40,672 bases of DNA from Nitriliruptoraceae bacterium (GTDB taxonomy: Bacteria; Actinomycetota; Nitriliruptoria; Nitriliruptorales; Nitriliruptoraceae), in NCBI GenBank assembly GCA_007121975.1, contig SKJO01000007.1, forward strand, positions 1-40,672, in the 5' to 3' direction. The position numbers and the translations under genes were made by a program. Below are positions 1-10,981 of the stretch, piece after piece (the first letter of the stretch is position 1; each line of letters begins with the position of its first letter). The notes beneath the pieces were generated by a model, which had not been told where the DNA came from, did not search any database, and saw nothing but the letters and a program-made list of their open reading frames with translations.

Positions 1-345
1 CACGAAGACCGGGCTCTGGAAGACGAACCCGATCCGACGTGCACGCAGCCGGCTGCGTGCACGCTCGTCGAGCCCAGCCGGATCGACCCCATCGATGAGC
101 ACCGTCCCGGCCGTCGGGGTCGACAACGCGCCGAGCATGGCCAGCAGGGTCGACTTCCCCGAGCCCGACGGGCCGACCACCGCGACCAACTCCCCGCGCT
201 CGACGGCCAGCGACACCTCCTCGATGGCCGTGACCGCCAGCGCGCCGTGGCCGACGAGCTTGCCGACCCGGTCCGCGATCAGCACCGGCGCGCCTCCCGT
301 TCCGCGCCCACCGGTCGCGTCCGGCTCCTGCTGCCTGTTCACCAT
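1..345 (-). CDS. ABC transporter ATP-binding protein, LolD/MacB type (3' end beyond window)
   Basis: This is the N-terminal 115 residues of an ABC ATPase that runs off the left edge. Walker A GPSGSGKS lies at residues 58-65 and the Q-loop glutamine (FVFQSP) at about 110; the signature motif and Walker B would lie outside. The sequence around LLAMLGALSTPTAGTVLIDG is typical of the LolD/MacB/FtsE group that powers FtsX-like permeases. The ATG at 345 overlaps the stop of the upstream permease by 7 bases, so the two are translationally coupled. With the two permeases it should form one complex at the inner face of the membrane. The substrate cannot be told from sequence; this class moves lipids, lipoproteins or peptides, or works mechanically on the envelope. 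Confidence 0.9.
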   Translation of the reverse strand, partial: MVNRQQEPDATGGRGTGGAPVLIADRVGKLVGHGALAVTAIEEVSLAVERGELVAVVGPSGSGKSTLLAMLGALSTPTAGTVLIDGVDPAGLDERARSRLRARRIGFVFQSPVFV

Positions 346-1484
346 GGTGCTCCCAACGCCTCGACGGGATCGGTGCTCAGCAGACGTCGCAGGCTCACCG
401 CGCCACCGCTCCCGATGGCGACCGCGAGCAGTGCCGAGATGACGGCCACCGTGGATGGCCGCACCACGAGCGGGACCGTCGGGGGGACCGCGGCTGCCAA
501 CCCGGCCGCCAGCAACGCACCCGATCCGGACGCGAGCACCCACGTGACCGCGAGTCGCAACGCCAGGATCCCGGCCAGCACCGCAGGGGCCGCACCGACC
601 GCTCGGAGTTCGGCGTTTCGGCGGCGATCCCGGTCGACCTGGAGCAGGGAGAGTCCGGCCGTCACGAGGACGACCACGCTGATCGCCAGGGCCACCAGAC
701 CCCCGAAGGTGACACGGATCGCGGCGATCCCCGGGACCGCAGCCAGCGCGTCGCGGTGCGCCACCACCTCGACCTCGAGGTCCTCCTCGGCCAACTCGGC
801 GACGATGGCCGGAGCGACCTCCTGCGGATCACGACCGACCTGGACCTCCACGAGCCCGATGCCGACGATCGCTTCCGAGTACCCGCGCTCGGGGAAGGCA
901 CGCGCACCGGTTCGCGCCCAGACCTCGGGGGGCACCCAGACCGTCGGCTGCTGCAGGAACATCGCCTCGGCGATGACCCCCACCACCTCGACGTCGAGTG
1001 AGTCCCCGAGCGTGACGCGGTCGCCCACCTCGATGCCGGTGCGGTGCAGCGTCGCATCGATCGCCGCGAGGTTCGGCTCGCCATCGGTGGGGACGCGGCC
1101 CGCCAGAACCCGAACCGGCTCCGCCGGTGTCCTGGCGTTGAACCCGACCAACGTCGCCCGGACCTGCCGGTCCCCGTGGGTGACGGTGGTTGGCACGATC
1201 GACAGCACGCCGACCTCGTGGACCCCGTCCACGAAGCCCACCCCGATCGTGGCAGGTCGAGGAACTCGGCTTCGCAGGACCTGCTGGCGTGCCTCGGCGT
1301 TGAACACGACCAGATCGGCCTCGACGGCACGCAGCGCCCCGGTGCTGCGTCGCTCGAGCGTGTCCGCCAGCGAGCCGAGCACGATCGCGAGTGCCGCCAG
1401 CACCATCAGGGTCATCGCCGGTCGGATCAACCGGGCTGGGGTGCGCCGCAGCTCGAGCCAGACGAGGTGGGTTGCCAGCCTCAC
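339..1484 (-). CDS. FtsX/MacB-like ABC transporter permease (second of two)
   Basis: A 381-residue membrane protein with the FtsX/MacB layout: a hydrophobic segment at about 20-40, a long extracytoplasmic domain (about 45-250), then three hydrophobic segments near 258-283, 305-335 and 340-365. The end, with LRRLLSTDPVEALGAPW, matches the cytoplasmic coupling tail (DPxEALR) of this family. The GTG start at 1484 overlaps the stop of the first permease in a GTGA arrangement, and the ATPase gene follows with a 7-base overlap, so all three are one transcription unit. The protein resembles its neighbour in layout but not closely in sequence, which suggests a heterodimeric permease. Substrate unknown. 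Confidence 0.87.
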   Translation of the reverse strand: MRLATHLVWLELRRTPARLIRPAMTLMVLAALAIVLGSLADTLERRSTGALRAVEADLVVFNAEARQQVLRSRVPRPATIGVGFVDGVHEVGVLSIVPTTVTHGDRQVRATLVGFNARTPAEPVRVLAGRVPTDGEPNLAAIDATLHRTGIEVGDRVTLGDSLDVEVVGVIAEAMFLQQPTVWVPPEVWARTGARAFPERGYSEAIVGIGLVEVQVGRDPQEVAPAIVAELAEEDLEVEVVAHRDALAAVPGIAAIRVTFGGLVALAISVVVLVTAGLSLLQVDRDRRRNAELRAVGAAPAVLAGILALRLAVTWVLASGSGALLAAGLAAAVPPTVPLVVRPSTVAVISALLAVAIGSGGAVSLRRLLSTDPVEALGAPW

Positions 1485-2605
1485 GCGGGAGCCCGCAGGG
1501 CGTCCGCTGGGTCGAGCCTGCGCAGCGTCCGCAGGCCGCGAGCGGCCGCGAGGGCTGCTGCGGCCCAGGTGGCGACGGCCACGCTCACCACGGTGTGCAG
1601 CTCGAGGGTGATCGGGATCTGCGGTGGGCTCAGCCGCTCCGCGAGGCCGATCGTCGCCGTCGAGATGAGGGCAGCCAGCACGACGAGCACCGCGACCCGG
1701 ACCTGGTGCGCCCCGGCCAGAAGGCGTGGGCTGGCACCGATGGCCCGCAGCGTCGCCAGCACGCGCCGCTCCTGCTCGACCTGGAGCCGAGTGAAGGCGG
1801 CACTGACCGCTGCGACCGCCACCAGCGACACGAGCGTTGCCGTGGCGAAGCTGGACCTCAGCCCGTCGATACCGGGCAGCTCAGCGGCCAGCTGCGCCGG
1901 GGGTGCCGCCACCAGGGTTGGTTCGGTCCGGGCGATGGCCGCAGCGACCCGGTCCGGATCGGCGGTCGGTGCGAGCTCCACGGCGAAGGCGGTCGGTGCG
2001 ACCTCGTTGCTGTCGGGATGCAGGGCATCGACGATCTCGACCCACCGCGCATAGGCAACCGTGATGGTCGGGATGCTCGCGAAGCGTCGACCGTCGGTCG
2101 TCCCGACGATCTGCAGGGTCGTGGGCGGGTCGACGAGCGCCAGCGTCTCACCCGGTACCGCACCCAGGTGACGGTCGGCACCGTCGACGATGGCTTGCTG
2201 CGGACCGATCGCCGCTGCCCCGTCGGCAACCGGCGGCGCCGCGGGGCTGTCCGGGTCGATGCCCCACAACGAAGCATCGACGAGCGCGCCGCCTGCGACC
2301 CGCACCCCGACCCGTACCTCACCGATGGGCGCAATCCTCTCGACCCCATCGATCGCCGCCACGCTCCCGAGCCGCGCCGGGTCCACCCGGCTCGCCGACA
2401 ACGCGCCCTGCGCCCCCGCAGCCAGCACCCACAGATCGGCCTCGTTGGCTGCCAGGGCTCCGGACAGGCTCCGGACCTGTGCCTCGCCGACCACCCCGAA
2501 CACGGCCACCAGAGAGATCAACGCGCTCACCATGCCGGCGACGCCCGCCGTCTGCCAGGGCGAGCGCCGGAGCTGTCCGACCGCCAGGGTCCGAACCGTG
2601 CCCAC
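1481..2605 (-). CDS. FtsX/MacB-like ABC transporter permease (first of two)
   Basis: A permease of about 374 residues. A first membrane span (near AGVAGMVSALISLVAVFGVV) is followed by an extracytoplasmic domain of about 200 residues, then three hydrophobic stretches and the coupling tail RRLDPADALRAPA. The start is a choice: the frame stays open to 2737, but GGGAGG lies 6 bases before the GTG at 2605, and the residues from there (VGTVRTLAVGQLRRSPW) look like the usual cytoplasmic N-terminus. GTGs at 2623 and 2635 are alternatives without a good Shine-Dalgarno. It heads the permease-permease-ATPase operon and lies just downstream of tRNA-Ile on the same strand. Confidence 0.83.
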   Translation of the reverse strand: MGTVRTLAVGQLRRSPWQTAGVAGMVSALISLVAVFGVVGEAQVRSLSGALAANEADLWVLAAGAQGALSASRVDPARLGSVAAIDGVERIAPIGEVRVGVRVAGGALVDASLWGIDPDSPAAPPVADGAAAIGPQQAIVDGADRHLGAVPGETLALVDPPTTLQIVGTTDGRRFASIPTITVAYARWVEIVDALHPDSNEVAPTAFAVELAPTADPDRVAAAIARTEPTLVAAPPAQLAAELPGIDGLRSSFATATLVSLVAVAAVSAAFTRLQVEQERRVLATLRAIGASPRLLAGAHQVRVAVLVVLAALISTATIGLAERLSPPQIPITLELHTVVSVAVATWAAAALAAARGLRTLRRLDPADALRAPA

Positions 2606-2792
2606 CAGCAGCCTCCCGGTCACGTCGCACGTCACGGTGCACCGGCCGAACCTGTGGCTCGGTGGCAGACACTCCCTGCGGGAACGGCCAAGCGCCGAGC
2701 CATGAGCAGACGCCGGTCGGGGAGGACGGGGTCTCACCGCCGGTCATTGACCGGGGAGCGGGTCGACGTCGCAGCGGGGCATCGTCCCCACG

Positions 2793-2867
<75 letters not shown>

Positions 2868-2902
2868 GGGTCCTGCATGCGGCCCGGGGGCCGCAGTCGG
2901 GC

Positions 2903-2931
2903 AGCGTAGCGATCCCCGGATCAACCGTCGA
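2903..2931 (-). promoter_or_regulatory. possible promoter of tRNA-Ile
   Basis: On the minus strand a TCGACG (-35-like, 4 of 6 to TTGACA) and a TACGCT (-10-like, TAnnnT) are 17 bp apart, with the -10 about 36 bp before the tRNA 5' end. The fit is fair for a high-GC housekeeping promoter. It was found by eye and is unproven. Confidence 0.35.
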
Positions 2932-2956
2932 ACCGGCCCCGCTGCTCCGGCGGTGA

Positions 2957-3535
2957 TCACCGGGCCCGGGTGCCTCCGCCGGGCTTCGGATCACGCGGGG
3001 TCTGGCGGGGTTGACGGCTCGACGAACCGCCGGCGCTCGACGGCGTCGGCTTGCGCGAGGAGATCGGTCCGAGCACGTGCGCCGCGGTGCTCTCGTTGGT
3101 GGTGTCTCGGCGTCGCTGTCCCCCCGAGGAGGCCGAAGGCGACGATCCGGTCACGGTGCGCGCGGGCGTCTCGCCCCGCGCCGCGGAGCCGGGGGTGTCG
3201 TCGATCATCGTGAACGCCAACCCGCCGGTGAGGTCGGCGATGAGGTTGTGGAGGAACGCGAGGAAGACGAGCACCGCGGTCTGCACCACGACCCACAGCA
3301 GCCCGAGCAGCACCAGCACCCGGAACGCTGGTCCGGGCTCGACCCCGCAGTTGGTGAACCCGACGTCCGCCGCGATCCCGCACACCTGATCGACGATGTT
3401 GAGCCGATCGATGACGAACCAGATGACCCCGGCGATGAGCAGGCCGATGGCCAGGAACGCCACGTTGAGGATGGCACCGAACTTCAGCACCGACCAGGGG
3501 TCGATGCGCTTGAGGGTCAAGCGGCGGCGGACCAC
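2957..3535 (-). CDS. DUF3566-type transmembrane protein
   Basis: A 192-residue protein. The DUF3566 hallmark is the first 120 residues: a basic start with LKRIDPWSVLK, a first membrane span at about 20-42, a short extracytoplasmic loop with two cysteines, and a second span at about 70-95, followed by a conserved LHNLIADLTGGL helix. The remaining 80 residues are Ser/Pro/Arg-rich and probably disordered. The GTG at 3535 is chosen because AGGAG lies 6 bases upstream; the frame is open further but reads through non-coding sequence. The family follows gyrA in many actinomycetotes; its function is not established. It ends a minus-strand run gyrB-gyrA-lipoprotein-DUF3566. Confidence 0.9.
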   Translation of the reverse strand: MVRRRLTLKRIDPWSVLKFGAILNVAFLAIGLLIAGVIWFVIDRLNIVDQVCGIAADVGFTNCGVEPGPAFRVLVLLGLLWVVVQTAVLVFLAFLHNLIADLTGGLAFTMIDDTPGSAARGETPARTVTGSSPSASSGGQRRRDTTNESTAAHVLGPISSRKPTPSSAGGSSSRQPRQTPRDPKPGGGTRAR

Positions 3536-3593
3536 GGAGCGCTCCTGAGGGGACCGCAGCAGACTACCGACTGCGCCCGCCGCCAGCCCGGTC

Positions 3594-4010
3594 TCACCGC
3601 GCCGCGCCCTGCTGCGAGCCCTGCAGGCGCACGCCCGGTTCGTACAGGAAACACACCACCTCGCGGTCGCCCTGCCCCCAGGACTCGGCGGTCGGGTACA
3701 GCGCGTCGAGGAAGATCTCGGACTCGAAGTACTCGATGCCCACGTAGGGCTCGAAGCGCGACAGGCAGCCGTCGAACGCTCCGGAGGCCGCCTCGTCCGC
3801 TCCGGGGAAGTCCCCTTCGGGCAGGTCGAACAGCGCGTAGACCTCGGCGTCGAACGAGTCGTCACAGTCGACGATCTCGACGTTCTGTACCTCGTCGCCG
3901 GTCGGCTGGTTGAAGCACTGCCCGACCTCCAGCGAGAACACGTTGCCCTCCGAGGAGCAGGCCACCACCAGCAGCGCGCAGGCGGCCAGCAGCAGGGAGC
4001 GGACACCCAT
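3594..4010 (-). CDS. septum-formation-type lipoprotein
   Basis: A 138-residue exported lipoprotein. The signal peptide ends in lipobox VVAC with the lipidated cysteine at 18. The rest carries the pattern of the actinobacterial septum formation domain: EVGQCF, VDCDDSFDAEVYA, a later Cys in FDGCLSRFEPYVG, and a final Cys in VVCFLYEP, giving four cysteines that could form two disulfides outside the cell. The ATG at 4010 is preceded by AAGGGA. It sits 59 bp after gyrA and before the DUF3566 gene. The molecular role of this domain is not well defined; a part in division or envelope is implied by the family name only. Its need for disulfides fits the DsbB/redoxin pair nearby. Confidence 0.85.
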   Translation of the reverse strand: MGVRSLLLAACALLVVACSSEGNVFSLEVGQCFNQPTGDEVQNVEIVDCDDSFDAEVYALFDLPEGDFPGADEAASGAFDGCLSRFEPYVGIEYFESEIFLDALYPTAESWGQGDREVVCFLYEPGVRLQGSQQGAAR

Positions 4011-4069
4011 GACGGTCCCTTCCGACGGATCACGGCGGGGACGGAGGTGTCCCTACCCGTGGCCTGACC

Positions 4070-6673
<2,604 letters not shown>

Positions 6674-6697
6674 CAGGGCTCCTTGGGGGTGCGGCGA

Positions 6698-6949
6698 TCA
6701 GCGCGGTGCGCGACCGTCGAGGTCGTCGGGCGTGTCGTCGGGCTCGTCGTCAGGTGGCGCTTCGGGCATCGGGTGGAAGCTGTCCGCGCGACGCGACACG
6801 CCCCACAGCAGCGCTCCGGACAGCACGCCCGCCACGACGCCACCGGTCACCCAACCGCCGGTCCCGAAGCCGAGGAACCACCCGATCCCCGCCACCGAGG
6901 CGAAGCCGATGGCCACGGCGAGCAGGACGGCGCGCAGCGTGCGGTCCAT
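6698..6949 (-). CDS. small two-span membrane protein between gyrB and gyrA
   Basis: An 83-residue protein with two hydrophobic segments (about 6-28, rich in Gly/Ala/Val, and 31-52), then an acidic, proline-rich tail (APPDDEPDDTPDDLDG). The glycine-patterned hairpin is reminiscent of AtpZ/AtpI-like proteins, but no diagnostic residue is visible, so no function is given. It starts 6 bases after the preceding 136-aa gene stops and ends 24 bases before gyrA, so it is cotranscribed with gyrB and gyrA if that operon runs through. Confidence 0.7.
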   Translation of the reverse strand: MDRTLRAVLLAVAIGFASVAGIGWFLGFGTGGWVTGGVVAGVLSGALLWGVSRRADSFHPMPEAPPDDEPDDTPDDLDGRAPR

Positions 6950-6955
6950 CGGCGA

Positions 6956-7366
6956 TCACTCCCGGTCGTCGGCGTGCTGCCGGTAGCGTCGCAGCGCCAC
7001 CAGTCCCAGCACGATCAGACCCGGTACGGCCGCGGCGAACACCAGCAGGGCGAGCTCGGCCCCGGCACGGGGTGCCGCCGTGACGAGCTCCGGGGCCACC
7101 GCCACCATCGCCAGGACGAGCAGGCCAAGCCCCCCGACCAGCCACAGCAGGGCACGTCGCGCCGAGCCGGACTGATCCGCACCCGCCGTCGCCATGCTGC
7201 ACTGACGGGGGCGCAGCGCGAACGCTGCGGCCAGCCCGACGCCGAACAGCAGGCCCAGCGGCCATGCACCGGTTGCCACGCCCAAGGCGGAACCGGCCAC
7301 CAGTCCGACCCCGAGCCCGGCAGCGGGCAGGGAACCTGGCACGCGGGAAGCTCGTGGCCGCATCAC
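6956..7366 (-). CDS. membrane protein directly after gyrB
   Basis: A 136-residue protein with hydrophobic segments at about 15-33, 35-52, 71-92 and 100-122, and a charged C-terminus (RRYRQHADDRE). No family is recognised. The start is either the GTG at 7366, which overlaps the gyrB stop as GTGA, or the ATG at 7363, which shares one base with that stop; either way it is translationally coupled to gyrB. With the next 83-aa gene it makes a two-gene membrane insertion inside the gyrB-gyrA unit. Codon third positions are as GC-rich as in neighbouring genes, which supports it being real. Confidence 0.7.
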   Translation of the reverse strand: MMRPRASRVPGSLPAAGLGVGLVAGSALGVATGAWPLGLLFGVGLAAAFALRPRQCSMATAGADQSGSARRALLWLVGGLGLLVLAMVAVAPELVTAAPRAGAELALLVFAAAVPGLIVLGLVALRRYRQHADDRE

Positions 7367-9375
7367 ACGTCCAGGGTCGCGTACTTGGCATTGGTCTGGA
7401 TGAAGTCCCGACGCGAGGCGACGTCGTCACCCATCAGGATCGAGAACATCTCGTCGGCGGCAGCCGCGTCGTCCATCGTGACCAGCTTCAGGGTGCGGTT
7501 GGCCGGATCCATGGTGGTCTGCCACAGCTGGTCGGGGTCCATCTCGCCCAGACCCTTGAACCGCTGGACCTCGATCTTGCGGTCCGGACCGACATCCTCA
7601 CGGATCGCGGTGATGATCACGTCGCGCTCCGCGTCGCTGAACGCATAGGTGCGCTCCTTCTTGCGCGTCGGATGGAAGACGAGGAACAGCGGCGGCTGGG
7701 CGAGGTACACGTAGCCGGCTTCGATCAGCGGCTTCATGTGGCGGAAGAGGAAGGTGAGCAGCAGCGTGCGGATGTGGGCACCGTCGACGTCCGCATCGGC
7801 CATCAGCACCAGCTTGTGGTACCGGGCCTTGGCGACGTCGAAGTCATCGGCGAACCCGGTGCCCATGGCGGTGATCAGCGCCTGCACCTCGGTGTTGGCC
7901 AGCACCTTGGGCAGCCGGGCCTTCTCGACGTTGATGATCTTGCCGCGGATGGGCAGGATCGCCTGGGTACGGCGGTCGCGGGCCATCTTGGCCGATCCGC
8001 CGGCGGAGTCGCCCTCGACGATGTACAGCTCGGACTCGGCCGGATCGCGGCTCTGGCAGTCAGCGAGCTTGCCGGGCAGCGAGGTCGATTCGAGCAGGGA
8101 CTTCCGGCGGGTGAGGTCGCGGGCCTTGCGTGCGGCGATCCGCGCCTGGGCCTCGCCCTCGGCCTTCTGCACGATCAGCTTGCCCTCGGCGGGGTGCTCC
8201 TCGAGCCACTCGGCGACCCGGGCGTAGGTCGTGGTCTGGACGAACGACTTCACCTCGGTGTTGCCGAGCTTGGTCTTGGTCTGGCCCTCGAACTGCGGAT
8301 CACCGACCTTCACCGACACGATCGCCACCAGTCCACTGCGCAGGTCGTCGCCGGTCAGGCTGTCGACCTCCTTGGAGCGCAGCAGGTTCTTGTCCTTGGC
8401 CCAACGGTTGATCACCGAGGTGATCGCGGTGCGGAACCCCTCCTCGTGGGTGCCGCCCTCATGGGTGTTGATGGTGTTGGCGAACGACAGGATCGCGTCG
8501 TTGTAGTCGTTGATCCACTGCAGCGCGACCTCGACCGACTGGGCGCCGGCGCTGCCCACCTCCTCGGCTTCGAAGTGGATCGGCGGGTGCAGTCCGTCCT
8601 TGGCCTTGGTGGTGCGGATGTGATCGACGAAGTCGCGCAGCCCGCCTGGCGCGTGGAACTCGCGCACGCGTGGGCCGTCGTGCTCGGCATCCTCGTCGGG
8701 ACGCTCGTCGATCAGGACGATCCGCAGCCCCGCGGTCAGGAACGCCGTGTCGCGCAGGCGGCGGGCGATGGTGTGTGCCGAGAAATCCACGCCCTCCACG
8801 AAGATCTCGGGATCCGGCCAGAAGGAGATCGTGGTCCCGGTCCCCGCTCCGGGCTCGGCGTCGCCGAGGCGTTCGACCGGGGCGTCGGGCACGCCCCGCT
8901 GGAAGGTCTGGCGGTAGCGCCCACCGTCGCGGCGCACCTCGGCGACCAGACGCTCGGACAGGGCGTTGACCACCGACACCCCCACGCCGTGCAGACCACC
9001 GGAGACCGCGTAGGCCTGCGAGTCGAACTTGCCCCCGGCGTGCAGGACGGTGAGCACCACCTCGAGCGCGGAGCGCCCCTCCTTCTCGTGGCGGTCCACG
9101 GGGATCCCCGAACCGTCATCGGCGATGCTCACGCCACCATCGGCACGCAGCGTCACCTCGATGCGCGAGCAGCGGCCGGCGAGCGCCTCGTCAACGGAGT
9201 TGTCCACGACCTCCCACACCAGGTGGTGCAGGCCCCGCGAGCCGGTGGTCCCGATGTACATGCCCGGTCGGCGACGCACCGCCTCGAGGCCCTCGAGCAC
9301 CGTGATGTTCTTGGCGCTGTAGCGCATGTCGACGCCGACCGGGGCAGCGGTCGACTCGTCAGGGACAGCAGCCAC
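7363..9375 (-). CDS. gyrB: DNA gyrase subunit B
   Basis: The ATPase subunit of gyrase, about 670 residues. The N-terminal GHKL ATPase has EVVDNSVDEA (Mg/ATP asparagine near 59) and ADDGSGIPV. The TOPRIM domain has EGDSAGGSAK near 453 and MADADVDGAHI near 525. The C-terminus QRFKGLGEMDPDQLW is the GyrA-binding tail. The start was set at the GTG 9375 because AGAAGAGG lies 8 bases upstream; the frame is open to 9576 but that part is proline-rich and lacks family similarity. The length is normal for actinobacterial GyrB without the E. coli insertion. Two small membrane genes follow, then gyrA. Confidence 0.97.
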   Translation of the reverse strand: MAAVPDESTAAPVGVDMRYSAKNITVLEGLEAVRRRPGMYIGTTGSRGLHHLVWEVVDNSVDEALAGRCSRIEVTLRADGGVSIADDGSGIPVDRHEKEGRSALEVVLTVLHAGGKFDSQAYAVSGGLHGVGVSVVNALSERLVAEVRRDGGRYRQTFQRGVPDAPVERLGDAEPGAGTGTTISFWPDPEIFVEGVDFSAHTIARRLRDTAFLTAGLRIVLIDERPDEDAEHDGPRVREFHAPGGLRDFVDHIRTTKAKDGLHPPIHFEAEEVGSAGAQSVEVALQWINDYNDAILSFANTINTHEGGTHEEGFRTAITSVINRWAKDKNLLRSKEVDSLTGDDLRSGLVAIVSVKVGDPQFEGQTKTKLGNTEVKSFVQTTTYARVAEWLEEHPAEGKLIVQKAEGEAQARIAARKARDLTRRKSLLESTSLPGKLADCQSRDPAESELYIVEGDSAGGSAKMARDRRTQAILPIRGKIINVEKARLPKVLANTEVQALITAMGTGFADDFDVAKARYHKLVLMADADVDGAHIRTLLLTFLFRHMKPLIEAGYVYLAQPPLFLVFHPTRKKERTYAFSDAERDVIITAIREDVGPDRKIEVQRFKGLGEMDPDQLWQTTMDPANRTLKLVTMDDAAAADEMFSILMGDDVASRRDFIQTNAKYATLDV

Positions 9376-9623
9376 GAGGGGCACCTCTTCTGGGCGGGCA
9401 GGACGATACGGGGGGTGCGGTGGGAGGGGCGGCATCGGCCGCGACAGGGCCGCCTGCCCGGTGCTCGGGGAGCGCCCCCACCTGTGCAGGCTAGCAGGAC
9501 CACCGGTCGCCGCCATGGGCCCCGAAACGTCCTGTGGACGGTGCACCCCCGCGTTGGCCACCGCCACCTTCGGCACCAGTGGCGGGCGAGGCAGCGCCGC
9601 TCAGCGCGACGGGCGGCTCACGC

Positions 9624-10295
9624 TCAACCGCTGGCGAGCAGGGTCGCGATCTGGGTGACGACGTCCATCGACTGCCGACCCGAGGCGCGGACCTGCACGA
9701 TGCCCTCGGCGTCGATCCCGACCCAGTAGGGGGTACCGGTGAGCCCGAAGGCCCGGGCGACGCTGCCATCGGCGTCGTCGGTGATCACCGGACCCGGGTA
9801 GCCGACCCGCGAGAACCAGGCGTCCGGCGGCCAGTTGGTGTCGTCGGGACGGTGCAGGGTCGACACCGCGATCACCTCGACATCGCCATCGGGTCCCCCT
9901 TCGTTGAGCCAGGCTGCGACCTCGGGCAGCTCGTCGCGGCAGAAGGAGCACCACGAGGCCATGAACACGACCAGCTGCGGGGAGCCCGTGCCCCCGATCG
10001 AGACCGGGTTGCCGGCAAAATCGGCACCCTCGATGCGTGGAGCCGGCTGCCCGACCGCCGGATCGTCGCCCGGATCGGTGTCCCCGGCGGGAGGCAGGGC
10101 CTCACCGGTGATGGTCGGGGAACCCGCCACCTCGGCCAGCGACCGGTCACGCACCTCGCGTTCGACGGCGCGATCCTCGGCATCGCCCGCCGCGGACCAG
10201 GCGATCAGGCCGACCACGAGCAGGACGACCAGACCGATCCCGCCCCCGATCAGCAGGGTGCGCCGGTCGGTACCGGCCTTGGTGCTCGATGACAT
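9624..10295 (-). CDS. membrane-anchored thiol-disulfide redoxin (TlpA/DsbA-like)
   Basis: A 223-residue protein. A basic N-terminus and one membrane span (about 14-34) anchor it. A low-complexity acidic/proline linker (about 36-85) follows, then an AhpC/TSA-Redoxin type thioredoxin fold. The active site is ASWCSFC (Cys116, Cys119) and the cis-proline loop is LTGTPYW. CSFC rather than the reducing CGPC, and a DsbB gene just upstream, suggest an oxidase of exported proteins; a TlpA-like reductase is the alternative. The ATG at 10295 has AGGAGG 6 bases upstream. It lies 74 bp after dsbB on the same strand, between dciA and gyrB. Confidence 0.85.
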   Translation of the reverse strand: MSSSTKAGTDRRTLLIGGGIGLVVLLVVGLIAWSAAGDAEDRAVEREVRDRSLAEVAGSPTITGEALPPAGDTDPGDDPAVGQPAPRIEGADFAGNPVSIGGTGSPQLVVFMASWCSFCRDELPEVAAWLNEGGPDGDVEVIAVSTLHRPDDTNWPPDAWFSRVGYPGPVITDDADGSVARAFGLTGTPYWVGIDAEGIVQVRASGRQSMDVVTQIATLLASG

Positions 10296-10369
10296 CGCAG
10301 ACCTCCTGGTGCAGTGGGGGCTCGGTGAGGGATCAGTTGAGGTTCGTAGGGTGACAACGCACGGTCGGG

Positions 10370-10885
10370 TCAGGCGCTGGTCGGCTGCGAACGCGCCGCC
10401 AGGCTCAGGCTGATGATGGCCAGGAAGCCCGCCAACGCCATGCCGGGGATGGTCACGAAGCCGAACTCCTGGACCCACAGCACGTCACACGGGGCCGAGA
10501 TATCACAGGAACCCCCGAGCGCCGCCAGACGTTCCACGCCGAGGTGGTAGACCGCGATGACCGCACCCACGCCGGCCAGAGGCACGGACGTGCGCCACAC
10601 CTGCCGATCACCACGCACCGCGGCCACCCCGAGCACGACCACCAGGGGATACATCGCGATGCGCTGGTACCAGCACAGCACGCAGGGCGGGTAGCCGGCG
10701 ATCTCAGAGAGGTACAGCGAGCCGAGCGTCGCCGTGGTCGCGATCGCGGTCGCCAGCGGCAGCGCGAGCGTCGTGCGCAGCCAGGTCGGAACCCGCCCGG
10801 CGACCAGCAGCCACGCGACCACACCGGCCCCGCCCAGCGCGAGCAGCGCGAGCAGCGCGAAGAAGCGCTCGGCGACGGCGTACAT
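10370..10885 (-). CDS. disulfide bond formation protein, DsbB/BdbC family
   Basis: A 171-residue four-span membrane protein. The DsbB signature is CVLCWYQR (Cys68 and Cys71), just before a membrane span, and a second cysteine pair sits in the later extracytoplasmic loop (Cys127 and Cys133, within GSCDISAPCDV). DsbB passes electrons from its DsbA-like partner to quinone. The short-chain form and the CxxxxxC second pair fit Gram-positive BdbC. The ATG at 10885 follows GGGAGG at about 10 bases. The next gene downstream encodes a CSFC redoxin, its likely partner. VKOR usually does this job in actinomycetotes, so a BdbC pair is less common. Confidence 0.9.
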   Translation of the reverse strand: MYAVAERFFALLALLALGGAGVVAWLLVAGRVPTWLRTTLALPLATAIATTATLGSLYLSEIAGYPPCVLCWYQRIAMYPLVVVLGVAAVRGDRQVWRTSVPLAGVGAVIAVYHLGVERLAALGGSCDISAPCDVLWVQEFGFVTIPGMALAGFLAIISLSLAARSQPTSA

Positions 10886-10981
10886 GGACGGCGAACCTCC
10901 CGGAGTTGGTCCGTAGGCTCCCCCTGGGACCGCTGGACTCAGCCAGGGTACCGATCAGCGCGCAGGTGACCAGGGGCGCGG

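Noticed and set aside
4011..4069. GGGAC...GTCCC hairpin after gyrA, considered as a terminator
   Set aside because: Only 5 bp of stem and no T run on the minus strand.
9532..9540. TGTGGACGG, a lone DnaA-box-like site upstream of gyrB
   Set aside because: A single 7-of-9 match in GC-rich sequence is expected by chance; no cluster is present.
7264..9729. An 821-codon open frame opposite gyrB
   Set aside because: Antisense shadow of gyrB, same composition artefact, no recognisable domain.
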